Source of the DNA: Haloarcula argentinensis DSM 12282
GTDB lineage: Archaea; Halobacteriota; Halobacteria; Halobacteriales; Haloarculaceae
Assembly (NCBI GenBank): GCA_000336895.1
Contig: AOLX01000005.1
Coordinates: forward strand, 248,443-312,442
DNA: 64,000 nt
Direction: 5' to 3'
Both the position numbers and the translations under genes were made by a program. The notes beneath the pieces were generated by a model. It had not been told where the DNA came from. It searched no databases and saw only the letters and a list, made by a program, of their open reading frames with translations. This document shows, piece by piece, positions 53,555-62,829 of the stretch; position 1 is the stretch's first letter; each line of letters opens with the position of its first letter.

Positions 53555-55549
53555 ATGGGCGACCGGCGGATCGGTGTCGACGTCGGCGGCACATTCACCG
53601 ACGTGACGCTGTCGCTCGACGGCGAACTCGTGACCGCGAAAGTCCCGAGTACCGAAGACCAGAGCGAGGGCGTCATCGCCGGAATCGAGAAGGCCTGCGA
53701 AGCGGCCGAGGTCGACCCTGAGACTGTAAGCGAGTTCTCCCATGCGATGACCGTGTCGGTCAACGCCCTGCTTGAACAGGACGGCGCAAAGACCGCACTC
53801 GTCACGACCGACGGGTTCCGGGACGTTCTGGAGATCGGTCGGCAGGACCGCCCTTCGTTGTACGATCTGTCGGCGGAAAAGCCGACACCGTTGGTTCCCC
53901 GCCGCCGCCGCTTCGAAGTGTCCGAACGGACGACCACCGACGGTATCGAACAGCCCGTCGACGAGGACGAAGTCCGGTCAATCGCCGAGCAGCTGCGCGA
54001 GATGGATGTCGAGTCTGTCGCGGTCTCGCTCTTGCACGCGTACGCACACCCCGAGAATGAAACACGCGTCGCAGACATCCTGCGGGATGAGCTCGACGTG
54101 CCTGTCTCGGCCTCGCACGAAGTCCTCGCCGAGTTCCGCGAGTACGAACGAACGTCGACAACGGCCGTCGACGCGTACGTCCGGCCGGCGATTGACCACT
54201 ACGTCAGCCGTCTGACCGACCGTGCGCGGGACCTCGGGATTCCACAGCCCCGAATTATGCAGGCGAACGGCGGCATCACCGACGCCGACACTGTCAGGCG
54301 GAACGCTGTGACGACCGTCCTCTCTGGCCCTGCTGCTGGCGTCGTTGGAGCAGGGTCGATGGCGGCAGACGAACAGGACGGGCTCGTTACGTTCGATATG
54401 GGTGGGACATCTAGCGACGTGAGCCTCGTCCGCGATGGCGAAGCCGAACGGACGACGGAGGGCGTCATCAACGAGCGGCCGATCAAGACGCCGATGGTCG
54501 ACGTCGAAACAGTCGGCGCAGGTGGTGGGTCCATTGCCTGGGTCGATGCCGGGGGCGCACTCCGCATCGGCCCGCGCTCCGCCGGAGCGAACCCTGGCCC
54601 CGCTTGCTACGGGAAGGGCGGAACGGAGCCGACCGTCACCGACGCGAACCTCGTGCTGGGCTACATCGGCGCAAGTACCAGTCTGGGCGGTGAACTCTCA
54701 CTCGATGCGGATGCGGCCCACGACGCGCTTGCGGATCTCGCCGACGAGGCGGGGCTCGATGGGCCTCTGGAAGCCGCCCGTGGCGTCTACCGCGTCGCGA
54801 ACGCGAACATGACCAGAGCCATTCGCTCCGTGACCGTCGAGCGCGGCTACGACCCACGGAAGTTCGGGCTCGCCGCGTTCGGGGGTGCCGGGCCGATGCA
54901 CGCGGCAGCAATCGCGGACAGCCTCGATATCGACCGGGTGGTGATTCCGCGCGCCTCGGGCGTACTGTCGGCATATGGCCTCCTCGCAGCCGACGAGAAG
55001 CGCGACGCGGTACGGACGTATCAGCGGTCGCTCGATGCGGTCGATCCCGACGATGTCGAGGCCGTCTACGAGGAGTTGGCCGAAGAACTACTAACGGAGG
55101 TCAGCGACCGCGAAACGGCGACAGTGCGTTGCTCTGCCGACCTCCGGTACGCCGGCCAGAGTTTCGAACTCACCGTGAACGTCGACCGGCCGTTCGACAC
55201 CGCGGACGCCCGCGAGCGGTTCGCCACAGCCCACGAGTCCGCATACGGCTACCGAGCGGACGAGTCGGTCGAACTGGTGAACTGTCGCGTGACGACGACA
55301 GTCGAACGGAGCGCACCGCCGGTCGAGTACACTGCCGCTGGCGACCCACGCAAGGGGTCCCGCGAGGCGGTGTTTACCGACGATGTCCGCGACACTCCGG
55401 TCTACGAGCGAGCGAAACTGCCACCAGAGAGCGGAATCGACGGCCCCGCGATTGTCGAGGGCGATGAGAGCACGATCGTCATCCCACCGGCCTGGGAGGT
55501 CCGGGCGCGCGATGACGGGACATTGACAGCGGTGGTGAGCGACACATGA
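53555..55549 (+). CDS. hyuA: Hydantoinase/oxoprolinase subunit A (HyuA-type)
   Basis: A 664-aa ATP-dependent ring-opening subunit. The N-terminal ATPase fold has VDVGGTFTDVTLSL; the second phosphate motif FDMGGTSSDVSLV lies near residue 285, followed by VGAGGGSIAWVD. The family acts on 5-oxoproline, N-methylhydantoin, hydantoin or, with acetone-carboxylase-like members, ketones. HyuB follows with a 4-nt overlap, giving a two-subunit enzyme. The gene starts at the base after the NRAMP-like gene stops, so the three are one operon. Substrate undetermined. Confidence 0.93.
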   Translation: MGDRRIGVDVGGTFTDVTLSLDGELVTAKVPSTEDQSEGVIAGIEKACEAAEVDPETVSEFSHAMTVSVNALLEQDGAKTALVTTDGFRDVLEIGRQDRPSLYDLSAEKPTPLVPRRRRFEVSERTTTDGIEQPVDEDEVRSIAEQLREMDVESVAVSLLHAYAHPENETRVADILRDELDVPVSASHEVLAEFREYERTSTTAVDAYVRPAIDHYVSRLTDRARDLGIPQPRIMQANGGITDADTVRRNAVTTVLSGPAAGVVGAGSMAADEQDGLVTFDMGGTSSDVSLVRDGEAERTTEGVINERPIKTPMVDVETVGAGGGSIAWVDAGGALRIGPRSAGANPGPACYGKGGTEPTVTDANLVLGYIGASTSLGGELSLDADAAHDALADLADEAGLDGPLEAARGVYRVANANMTRAIRSVTVERGYDPRKFGLAAFGGAGPMHAAAIADSLDIDRVVIPRASGVLSAYGLLAADEKRDAVRTYQRSLDAVDPDDVEAVYEELAEELLTEVSDRETATVRCSADLRYAGQSFELTVNVDRPFDTADARERFATAHESAYGYRADESVELVNCRVTTTVERSAPPVEYTAAGDPRKGSREAVFTDDVRDTPVYERAKLPPESGIDGPAIVEGDESTIVIPPAWEVRARDDGTLTAVVSDT

Positions 55550-57174
55550 ACGACGAAACCACGACACCGAGTGACAGACAGGAGACGATCGACCCGGTGA
55601 CGCTGGAAATCCTCAGGAACCAGCTAGAAAGCGTTGCAACCGAGATGGGCCACGTGCTCATCCGTGGGGCCTACTCCCCGAACATCAAGGAGCGACAGGA
55701 CTGTTCGACGGCACTCTTCGACGCGTCAGGTCGGATGATCGCACAGGCGGAACACATCCCGGTCCACCTCGGCGCGATGCCCGACGCGGTGGATATCGTC
55801 CTGCAGAAGGACCCGAAGCCGGGCGACGTATTCATCGTCAACGACCCGTTTGCCGGCGGGACGCACCTCCCGGACATCACGCTCGTCTCGACGATCGCAC
55901 CAAACGACGAGGTGATTGGATACGCCGTCTCGCGGGCACATCACGCCGACGTTGGCGGGAGTTCGCCGGGTAGTATGCCACCGGGTGCACAGGAGATTTA
56001 CGAGGAGGGGCTCCGCCTGCCTGCTGTCCGACTCGTCGACGGTGGCGATCCAAACGAGGCGGTTCACGACCTTATCCGTGCCAACGTCCGGACGCCGGAC
56101 GAGCGCGAGGCGGACCTTCGGGCACAGCGCGCGGCAAACGAACGGGCCGAGGAACGAATCGGTGAACTCCTCGAAGAACACGGGTCGACCCTGCTGGACG
56201 CGTTCGATGCCGTCATCAAGTACTCCCGCGAGCGGGTCGAGGCTGAACTCGACGCACTCCCGGACGGAACGTATCGAGCGCAGGATATCCTCGAAGGCGA
56301 CGGCGTGACCGATGATGATATCCCGATCGAGGTGGCCGTCACCATCGATGGGGCCTCGATAGTTGTCGACTTCGCCGGGACCGCCGACCAGGTGGCAGGC
56401 AACCTGAACGCGCCGCTCTCAGTCGCGAAGAGCGCGGTCTACTTCGTCGTTCGGGCGATCACCGACCCGGAGATTCCGCCGAACCACGGCTGTTACGAGC
56501 CGGTGTCCGTGTCCGCACCCGAAGGATCAGTACTCAACCCGGACGCGCCGGCCGCAGTCGTCGGTGGCAACGTCGAGACGAGCCAGCGCGTCATGGATGT
56601 CACGCTGGCGGCGCTCGCCACGGCAGTCCCCGAGAGGGTTCCCGCCGGTGGCCAGGGAACGATGAACAACCTCATCATCGGTGACCGAACCGGCGATTTC
56701 ACGTATTACGAGACGATCGGCGGCGGGTTCGGTGCCAGACCGGAAAAGGACGGGATGGACGGCGTGCAGGTCGGAATGACGAACACGCTCAACACGCCCG
56801 TCGAAGCGATGGAGGCTGAGTATCCGCTCCGTGTTGAGCGGTACGCGCTACGTCCGTCGAGCGGCGGCGACGGCCGATACCGCGGGGGCCTGGGCCTCGA
56901 ACGAACCGTCACCGTCGAGACGGATGCCACCGTGTCCCTACTGACGGAGCGCCGACGGACAGCGCCTGCCGGAATCGACGGCGGCGAAGACGGCGCGCTG
57001 GGTGAGAATCTGGTCGACGGCAAGCCGGTCCCCGCGAAGGCCTCCATTGACATCGAGGCCGGGTCGACCGTTTCCGTCCGAACGCCTGGTGGTGGCGGGC
57101 ACGGTGAGCCGGCAGAGCGGGACCTGGAGGCGAGAGAGTGTGACCGGCGCAACGGGAAGGTAGACGAGGGGTAG
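55546..57174 (+). CDS. hyuB: Hydantoinase/oxoprolinase subunit B (HyuB-type)
   Basis: A 542-aa partner of HyuA. It starts [20 protein letters not shown] and shows family segments [59 protein letters not shown] and the C-terminal [12 protein letters not shown] and RTPGGGGHG. Length is normal. Together with HyuA it forms the catalytic complex for cyclic amide/imide hydrolysis. The next gene on the right is in the opposite orientation, so the operon ends here. Confidence 0.93.
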   Translation: MNDETTTPSDRQETIDPVTLEILRNQLESVATEMGHVLIRGAYSPNIKERQDCSTALFDASGRMIAQAEHIPVHLGAMPDAVDIVLQKDPKPGDVFIVNDPFAGGTHLPDITLVSTIAPNDEVIGYAVSRAHHADVGGSSPGSMPPGAQEIYEEGLRLPAVRLVDGGDPNEAVHDLIRANVRTPDEREADLRAQRAANERAEERIGELLEEHGSTLLDAFDAVIKYSRERVEAELDALPDGTYRAQDILEGDGVTDDDIPIEVAVTIDGASIVVDFAGTADQVAGNLNAPLSVAKSAVYFVVRAITDPEIPPNHGCYEPVSVSAPEGSVLNPDAPAAVVGGNVETSQRVMDVTLAALATAVPERVPAGGQGTMNNLIIGDRTGDFTYYETIGGGFGARPEKDGMDGVQVGMTNTLNTPVEAMEAEYPLRVERYALRPSSGGDGRYRGGLGLERTVTVETDATVSLLTERRRTAPAGIDGGEDGALGENLVDGKPVPAKASIDIEAGSTVSVRTPGGGGHGEPAERDLEARECDRRNGKVDEG

Positions 57175-57236
57175 CACCTCAATTCGGTTGTCGGTCGAAC
57201 AGACGTAGCCGGTCACCAGAGTGGAGTCACCGGCAG

Positions 57237-57797
57237 TCAGCTGTCCGGCGTGTCGATGGCCTCCTGCGCACCGAGCCAGTTCGTGATGGAGCCGTCAGGA
57301 CCGGTGAGTGGCACTATCGTCACCCGGTTTCTGAAGCGTGTGCCGTCCTCGCGATAGTTCCATAGCTCGACGGTCCGCTGTTCCCAGATATCGATCCCCT
57401 CTTGAAGTGTCGCGACCGACTCTGAGTCCGTTGCCGGCCCTTGCAGGAGGCGGAGATTCTCGCCACGGAGTGCCGCCAGCGAGTACCCGGTCATCTCTCT
57501 GAACGTCTGAGTCGCATATCTGAGCGGATTGTCCTGATACGCTGGGCCAGTGAGTGTCAGGCCCAGCGGTGCCGTCCCGAGTCGCGCCAATTTCGCGATA
57601 GTCTCCCGCTCGAAGGGAGTCACAGAGCTGGGCTTGAGTGCATCGAGGTTCTGGAGAATGTCTGCCGGTGACTCGTCGCCAGGGTACGGATCGACACTTC
57701 GTAGCTGGTGTGTTTCGACAAGATCCGGAAGCCGCTGGCGAAACCGCTCCTCGTCGAGCAACATAGTTTCGATAAGTGCGTTCCTCAGTTCGGCCAT
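57237..57797 (-). CDS. LOV-like PAS protein without the photoactive cysteine
   Basis: A 186-aa protein. Residues 1-75 are helical. Residues 78-182 follow the LOV (flavin-binding PAS) plan: DNPLRYATQTFREMTGYS, then RGENLRLLQGPATD, where the canonical GRNCRFLQGP has Leu115 in place of Cys, then WNYREDGTRFRNRVTI (Asn157) and WLGAQ (Gln178). The residues that contact FMN in LOV domains (Asn114, Asn157, Gln178) remain, but the adduct Cys is lost. It may bind flavin for redox sensing rather than classical photochemistry. Divergent from the next gene. Confidence 0.85.
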   Translation of the reverse strand: MAELRNALIETMLLDEERFRQRLPDLVETHQLRSVDPYPGDESPADILQNLDALKPSSVTPFERETIAKLARLGTAPLGLTLTGPAYQDNPLRYATQTFREMTGYSLAALRGENLRLLQGPATDSESVATLQEGIDIWEQRTVELWNYREDGTRFRNRVTIVPLTGPDGSITNWLGAQEAIDTPDS

Positions 57798-57926
57798 GAT
57801 CGCAGTCGCCAGTTCTAGCTACCGGGAACACAAACGCCCGTCGATATCCGGGTTCGTAGCCGATCAGCCGTGCCATTCATGCTGGTATAGCCCCTGTTTC
57901 AAAGATACACGGCACCTACGAGATCA

Positions 57927-58331
57927 ATGCCAGAACACGAGTATCCGGTGGCCGACCTTCCGACACCCAGCGAGACAGACAGCCCTAGTGACGCTGTTGC
58001 CCTCCAGCTCGATGCGCTAGGAACGAACGACGACCCGTTTGAAAACGCGGGCATCATGACGGCGTACAATTTCGCCTCCCCAGCCAACCGCCGCTCGACT
58101 GGGCCACTTGACCGGTTTATAGCCATGGTCGAGTCACCGCAGTACTGTCCGATGATCGACTTCGGAGAGGCTGTGCGAGGCCCTGTCGAGCGAACCGAGA
58201 ACTATGCTGAGCAGCGAGTGACGATTACCGGGCCAAATGGACGGACAACCACGTACGAGTTCGGTCTGTCAGTCCAGTCCGTCGGTGAGTTCCGTGGATG
58301 CTGGCAAACCGACCGTGTTGTCGTGGTCTAA
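57927..58331 (+). CDS. DUF4864-like protein
   Basis: A 134-aa protein. The core (ALQLDALGTNDDPFENAGI; AYNFASPANRRSTGPLDRF; MVESPQYCPMIDFGEAV; then a strand with TVYEFGLSVQS-type sequence) matches the DUF4864 plan of alternating ligand-like loops and strands, found in plants and haloarchaea. Function is not known. It starts at ATG 57927, about 130 nt divergent from the LOV-like gene. The next about 770 bases have no gene. Confidence 0.75.
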   Translation: MPEHEYPVADLPTPSETDSPSDAVALQLDALGTNDDPFENAGIMTAYNFASPANRRSTGPLDRFIAMVESPQYCPMIDFGEAVRGPVERTENYAEQRVTITGPNGRTTTYEFGLSVQSVGEFRGCWQTDRVVVV

Positions 58332-59097
58332 ACGGGGCAGGGGCAACTGAATCAGCGATCTATAACGTGTAGTGGGCTAGATTGCAATAGTTACTGCCAG
58401 TTCCGCCCGCCCAAGTACGACTGTCAGGTATCTCGTCCGTTTCACTCAGAGAACGCGCTACAGGTGTCGACCCACCGGCCACAGAGCAGTGAAATGAGTC
58501 CTGTGCGGTTCCTTATCGATCGGAACCGACTCTGCTGTGACCGTGTAATATTCTAATATAGTCTATTTGTATTGCTATTTGGTAGATCTTCCAGTGATTG
58601 TGCCGTCTCCGCTCGCGTGGCGAGCCACTAACTCAGACTGAATTAGCCGTTCAACACAGGAGCATATTTGCATATTCGTCCCCTTCAAGGCCCCTATTAC
58701 CGCTTTTAGCACAGAGATACCTGCGGCGCTGTTTTTCCACGAGATCCAGTGAAAGTGGACCTGTTAGTATCTTAAACCGGCACACAAAGCCATCGCCTCC
58801 CGATATTTGGCATTATTCGCTAGAATGAGAGATGCTGTTGTTTTTATTTCCAGTGGACTCGTCACTTGGCCCTGCAAGTAGAAATTATTTTGATATTTCT
58901 TATAATAAATCAGATACCCTATGTAATTCGAGGCTTCCGATCTATTGACTGTTCTTCCCTGCCAAACTGTGTCAATTACTGTATTTCGTTTCCTACTAAG
59001 CTGGACCCAGTAGGCAGCAGGTCCGAGAACGGAGAGATACTGTAGATTCCGAGTTGGATTCGGATTCTCACTTCGTTACTTGTTTCAAGTGGTGCGC
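58332..59097. other. Long AT-rich non-coding region
   Basis: About 770 bases, distinctly poorer in GC than the neighbours, without a convincing frame. A 76-codon plus-strand frame near 58598 has Arg/Ser/Pro-rich, non-acidic content and looks spurious. No tRNA, CRISPR or transposase signature is recognised. Confidence 0.45.
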
Positions 59098-60564
59098 TCA
59101 GTCGCTATCTGCCGGTGCAGCCACGTTACTCGTCATCCGGTCGTCAGCCTCTGTCTCAGTATATGTGATCTGCCAGCCGGTAACTCCCATAAGAATGAGG
59201 ATGAGCGGCGAAAGGAAGCCCAGGAAGTAGTAGGGCGCATACTGGAACGTGCTGACGCCGAGCGTGCCAGCCATGAACACCGCGCCGCTGTTCCATGGAA
59301 TGAGCGCACTTGTGACAGTGCCGGAAGACTCGATCGCCCGGGAAAGGTTCTCCGTCTTGAGCCCCTTCTCTTCGTAGAGACTGCCCAGGGTCACGCCGGG
59401 AACAACGATACTGATGTACTGTTCTGCCGCAAGGACGTTCATCGAAACTGACGACAGAACCGTAATGCCGGTGAGACTTCCGACGCTCTTGCTGAGCCGA
59501 CCGAGATGATGAGCTAAGACGGCGATAATTCCAGTACACTCGAACAGGCCGCCCAGTGCGAGTGCGGCGATAGCAATTGTTACCGCCCATGCACCGCCAA
59601 CCATGCCACCGCTTGCGAGGAGGCCGTTTACGAGTTCCATCCCCGTTTCCGGGCTTGTCCCGCTCTGTGCGACAGTCCACACCGACGTGAACGAGTTACC
59701 CTGAAGCACGGCCGAGGTTATCGCGCCGGCAAAGACACCAGCACCGAGAGCCGGAATTGCGGAGATGCCGTAGATCGCCAGCCCAAATGTCACGATAAGT
59801 GGGAAGAACGCGAGCGGAGAGATCGTGAACGAACCCGTAAGTGCCGTCTGGATCTCAGCGATCCGATCAACAGGAATAGATCCTGACGCGCGAATACCGA
59901 GACCGGCGTACAGGACGACAGCGATGGAGAAGGCAAGGAACGTCCCTGCCCGCATCGCATTGATATGATCGTACAGATCGGTGTTCGTCACCGCCGAAGC
60001 GAGGTTTGTCGTGTCCGAGAGCGGTGACTGCTTGTCGCCCGTGTATGCGCCGGTGAGGATTGCACCTGCGGTCATCGGCTCAGGGAGCCCGAGTCCCGAA
60101 CCGATTCCGATGAAGGCAACACCGAGCGTCCCCGCCGCGGTCCACGATGACCCGATGGCAAACGTTATCGCCGCAGTGATGATCGCTGTGAGCGGGAGGA
60201 AAACTATCGGATGCAGCAGGTCAAGGCCGTAGTACATGAGCGTCGGGATCGTTCCAGCATGTATCCAGGTCGAGATAAGCGCATAGACGATAAACAGGAT
60301 GAATACGACCTGAATGCCCATCAGCAGCGTATGTGTGATCCCAGCATACATCTCGTCCCAAGAGATGTCGAATCGGTAGTAACTGAACAGTCCAGTGAAG
60401 GCAATGCCCCAGAGGAGGGGGAACTGCGGATCAAGTCCGTAAATTCCGATTCCGATGCCCAGCGCGGTTAGCATCCCGATGATCGGTATCAGCGCCTCCC
60501 CCAGAGAGGGCCGGTCTTCGGGGTCGATGTCGTCGTACAGCTTGATGTCGAATTCAGAACTCAT
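59098..60564 (-). CDS. NhaC-family Na+/H+ antiporter
   Basis: A 488-aa, about 11-12-helix membrane protein. NhaC motifs: IGSSWTAAGTLGVAFIGIG, MTAGAILTGAYTGDKQSPLSD and TTNLASAVTNTD, which form the ion-binding centre, plus ECTGIIAVLAHHLGRLSKS late. An acidic cytosolic N-terminal segment (SSEFDIKLYDDIDPEDRP) precedes the first helix. Function: Na+ (or Na+/lactate-malate as in related members) exchange. Divergent from an IclR-type regulator 362 bases away, which may control it. Confidence 0.93.
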   Translation of the reverse strand: MSSEFDIKLYDDIDPEDRPSLGEALIPIIGMLTALGIGIGIYGLDPQFPLLWGIAFTGLFSYYRFDISWDEMYAGITHTLLMGIQVVFILFIVYALISTWIHAGTIPTLMYYGLDLLHPIVFLPLTAIITAAITFAIGSSWTAAGTLGVAFIGIGSGLGLPEPMTAGAILTGAYTGDKQSPLSDTTNLASAVTNTDLYDHINAMRAGTFLAFSIAVVLYAGLGIRASGSIPVDRIAEIQTALTGSFTISPLAFFPLIVTFGLAIYGISAIPALGAGVFAGAITSAVLQGNSFTSVWTVAQSGTSPETGMELVNGLLASGGMVGGAWAVTIAIAALALGGLFECTGIIAVLAHHLGRLSKSVGSLTGITVLSSVSMNVLAAEQYISIVVPGVTLGSLYEEKGLKTENLSRAIESSGTVTSALIPWNSGAVFMAGTLGVSTFQYAPYYFLGFLSPLILILMGVTGWQITYTETEADDRMTSNVAAPADSD

Positions 60565-60895
60565 ACTTATTGATTCTATTACGTATCTCGATTCCGCTGG
60601 TTGCGCAGCGATATATTTGCATCAGGGTCTGTTCCCTCTGATGAGGGACGAATCGGTTTTTCAGACTCTATACGAATAGTTTGGCGACTACACCGGCTGT
60701 GGCAACAGCGCATGTCATTTGCCCCATCGACACCATCATCAATAAAAGTTCATGGAGAGAAGGAGACAGACAGTCGTGATATCTGGACCGGATCCGACTG
60801 TGCTTCGAAATCCGGTGCGCCGAGACAGATCGTCCCAGTCTGGTCCATATTTTCGAAAGGACTCAGCAACAGACTGTGCGTTCGATATACCAAAA

Positions 60896-60903
60896 TCATA
60901 TAA
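60896..60903 (+). promoter_or_regulatory. TATA box of the IclR-type gene
   Basis: TCATATAA centred about 27 nt before ATG 60927. The spacing is that of a leaderless transcript and is the reason for choosing that start over the upstream frame at 60876. Confidence 0.5.
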
Positions 60904-60926
60904 CCATGATAAACAAGGATCAACAC

Positions 60927-61721
60927 ATGACTGAACGCGAACCACCGTCCCGACGAATCAAGTCGATGCAGACTGCCAGTGAAGTCCTGCGTGAAATTCA
61001 GTCACAGTCTGAGGCGACGCTATCCGATCTCTGTGAAGACATAGATGTTGCTAAAAGTACACTACATACGTATCTACAGACACTCGTTGCTGAGGACTTT
61101 ATCGATAAATCAGATGGCGTCTATCGATTAGGGCTGCGGTTCATACCGCTCGGTGAGAGCGTCCGGAATCGGGTCGACCTCTATCAGCACGGCAAAGAGG
61201 AAGTAGAGCGCCTCGCCGAAGAGACAAACGAATGGGTCCATCTCACAGTTGCGTACCGGAACAAGGAGGTAACGCTGTACGAGCATAATGGGGGCGAAAC
61301 TGTCGCCGTGGACTATCAACGGCGAACCCGAGAATCCCCACAGTATCTCCACTGTACTGCGACCGGAAAAGCGCTGCTGGCATATTTCGATGACGATCAA
61401 ATCACTGAAACAGTGGCTACTGAGGGACTTGTCCAGCAGACTGAGAAGACCATCACCGAACCCGACGAGCTACGGGAAGAACTCGCAGAAATTCAAAGCA
61501 GGGGGTACGCGGTAAACGATGAGGAAGAAATCCGGGGGATGCGATCTGTAGGCGCTCCGATACAGGACGTGGACGGGACGGTCTGTGGTGCGATCAGTGT
61601 GACCGCACCGAAAACGCGACTCTCCGGTGAATACCTCTATAGTGACCTTCCGGAATTGGTGATGGAGGGAGCAAACATCATCGAGATCAATTTGGAGTCC
61701 GCAGCCGCCAGCAGCGAGTAG
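60927..61721 (+). CDS. IclR-family transcriptional regulator
   Basis: A 264-aa regulator. The winged helix (about 14-75) has SEATLSDLCEDIDVAKSTLHTYLQ, then a C-terminal IclR effector domain (about 90-260) with GLRFIPLGESVRNRVDLY, CTATGKALLAYFDDD and GMRSVGAPIQDVDGTVCGAISV. The effector is unknown. Divergent from the NhaC gene, so regulation of the antiporter and a link to sodium or organic-acid metabolism are plausible. The longer frame from 60876 (281 aa) is rejected in favour of the TATA-supported start. Confidence 0.9.
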   Translation: MTEREPPSRRIKSMQTASEVLREIQSQSEATLSDLCEDIDVAKSTLHTYLQTLVAEDFIDKSDGVYRLGLRFIPLGESVRNRVDLYQHGKEEVERLAEETNEWVHLTVAYRNKEVTLYEHNGGETVAVDYQRRTRESPQYLHCTATGKALLAYFDDDQITETVATEGLVQQTEKTITEPDELREELAEIQSRGYAVNDEEEIRGMRSVGAPIQDVDGTVCGAISVTAPKTRLSGEYLYSDLPELVMEGANIIEINLESAAASSE

Positions 61722-62829
61722 TATTCACGTATATCAAATAATCACGGGTACTTAGTAGAGCGGTACTACAGTTATTTGGCTCAGAGACAGCACAGGAGGC
61801 CCCGGTGTGGAGTCGTATTTCAAACGCTCTCTATATGAGTCAGCAGGTCGTAACGAGTATTGTGAATGTCCCTGAAACCACGTCAAACAGCTTGAATTTT
61901 AGCTCTCTTCGGTAATTCCGAATTGGATTGCGTGCTAACGCAGGGAACTCCAGTGCCGACAACGACACGTTTTGTGGGCCATAGAGGGGTTCAGCCACAC
62001 GTCAGCCAGCGCGTCAGGGAACGGAGCAACCGAGGTTTTGTTCGGTATAGTCATATGCAAGAGGGCAGCGGGGAATCAGACCCTTGGTAGGTAGTATAGT
62101 GGGCAGTTTGTCCCTAATCCACCCGCCGCCGCCAGTCATGGCTTGGTTTGTAGATAACACTCACAGACGACACCAGTGGCTTCTGTGTCGCTCACCAGCA
62201 ACTACATCTCTGACCTCTCAGTCGGTTCACGTGGTCAGATCGGAGGAGCGTGCTGTAGTAGGAACTAAGCATTCGGAACCAGCGGGACTGGTATGTTCGC
62301 AAGCTAATAACAGTGGTACATTCGTTATACTCTTGCACGGCATAATTTGAACGAAGATGAAAATTCGAATTCCTTGCGACATTTCAATGTCGGTCGCTAT
62401 ATTTCAGGCAGCGGCCGAGAGAGTAAAACTATTCTTCTTCGTCGATAACTAGATATGGGGTTTCTGTTACCATAGTTCGTTTTTTCAGGCCTCAGTTCCG
62501 AAAATAAGTATATACTTATGATTTTTAGGTTCTTTTCTAGAGCCTATAGGTGGAAGACACGACTGTATTTCCGATTCAATCTGCGGCTAAGGTTATTACA
62601 GGCTCTGTCAGACATCGACCAACGGGTTCCCCTTCATCACCCTAGCAGCCCTATTGGTAGATATCGAGTCTACAGTTCTACTACGCAGATAGTGCTGTCA
62701 AAGCCGGGGGTAACACACGAGCACCGTTGTTCAACGGATCGATCAGCCACTCACGGGGTTCACAAAACGGCGCGAAATGCATGCGGGCAAGAGGGTATGT
62801 TTGAAATAGCTACCGCCAAAGGAGACAAT
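61722..62829. other. Long non-coding region before the flavoprotein
   Basis: About 1,100 bases of lower GC without a recognisable gene. Short frames at about 62084-62350 and 62518-62829 have compositions unlike haloarchaeal proteins (many Ser, Arg, Phe, few acids). No repeat or RNA is recognised. The frame running into the flavoprotein is only an upstream extension. Confidence 0.45.

Noticed and set aside
52765..54078. 437-codon frame antisense to the NRAMP and hyuA genes
   Set aside because: Thr/Ser/Pro-rich reverse reading of two solid genes; typical high-GC shadow.
58598..58828. 76-codon frame in the AT-rich gap
   Set aside because: Ser/Arg/Pro-rich, not acidic, no domain, no promoter; likely spurious.
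62084..62350. 88-codon frame before the flavoprotein
   Set aside because: Composition unlike haloarchaeal proteins and no recognisable motif.
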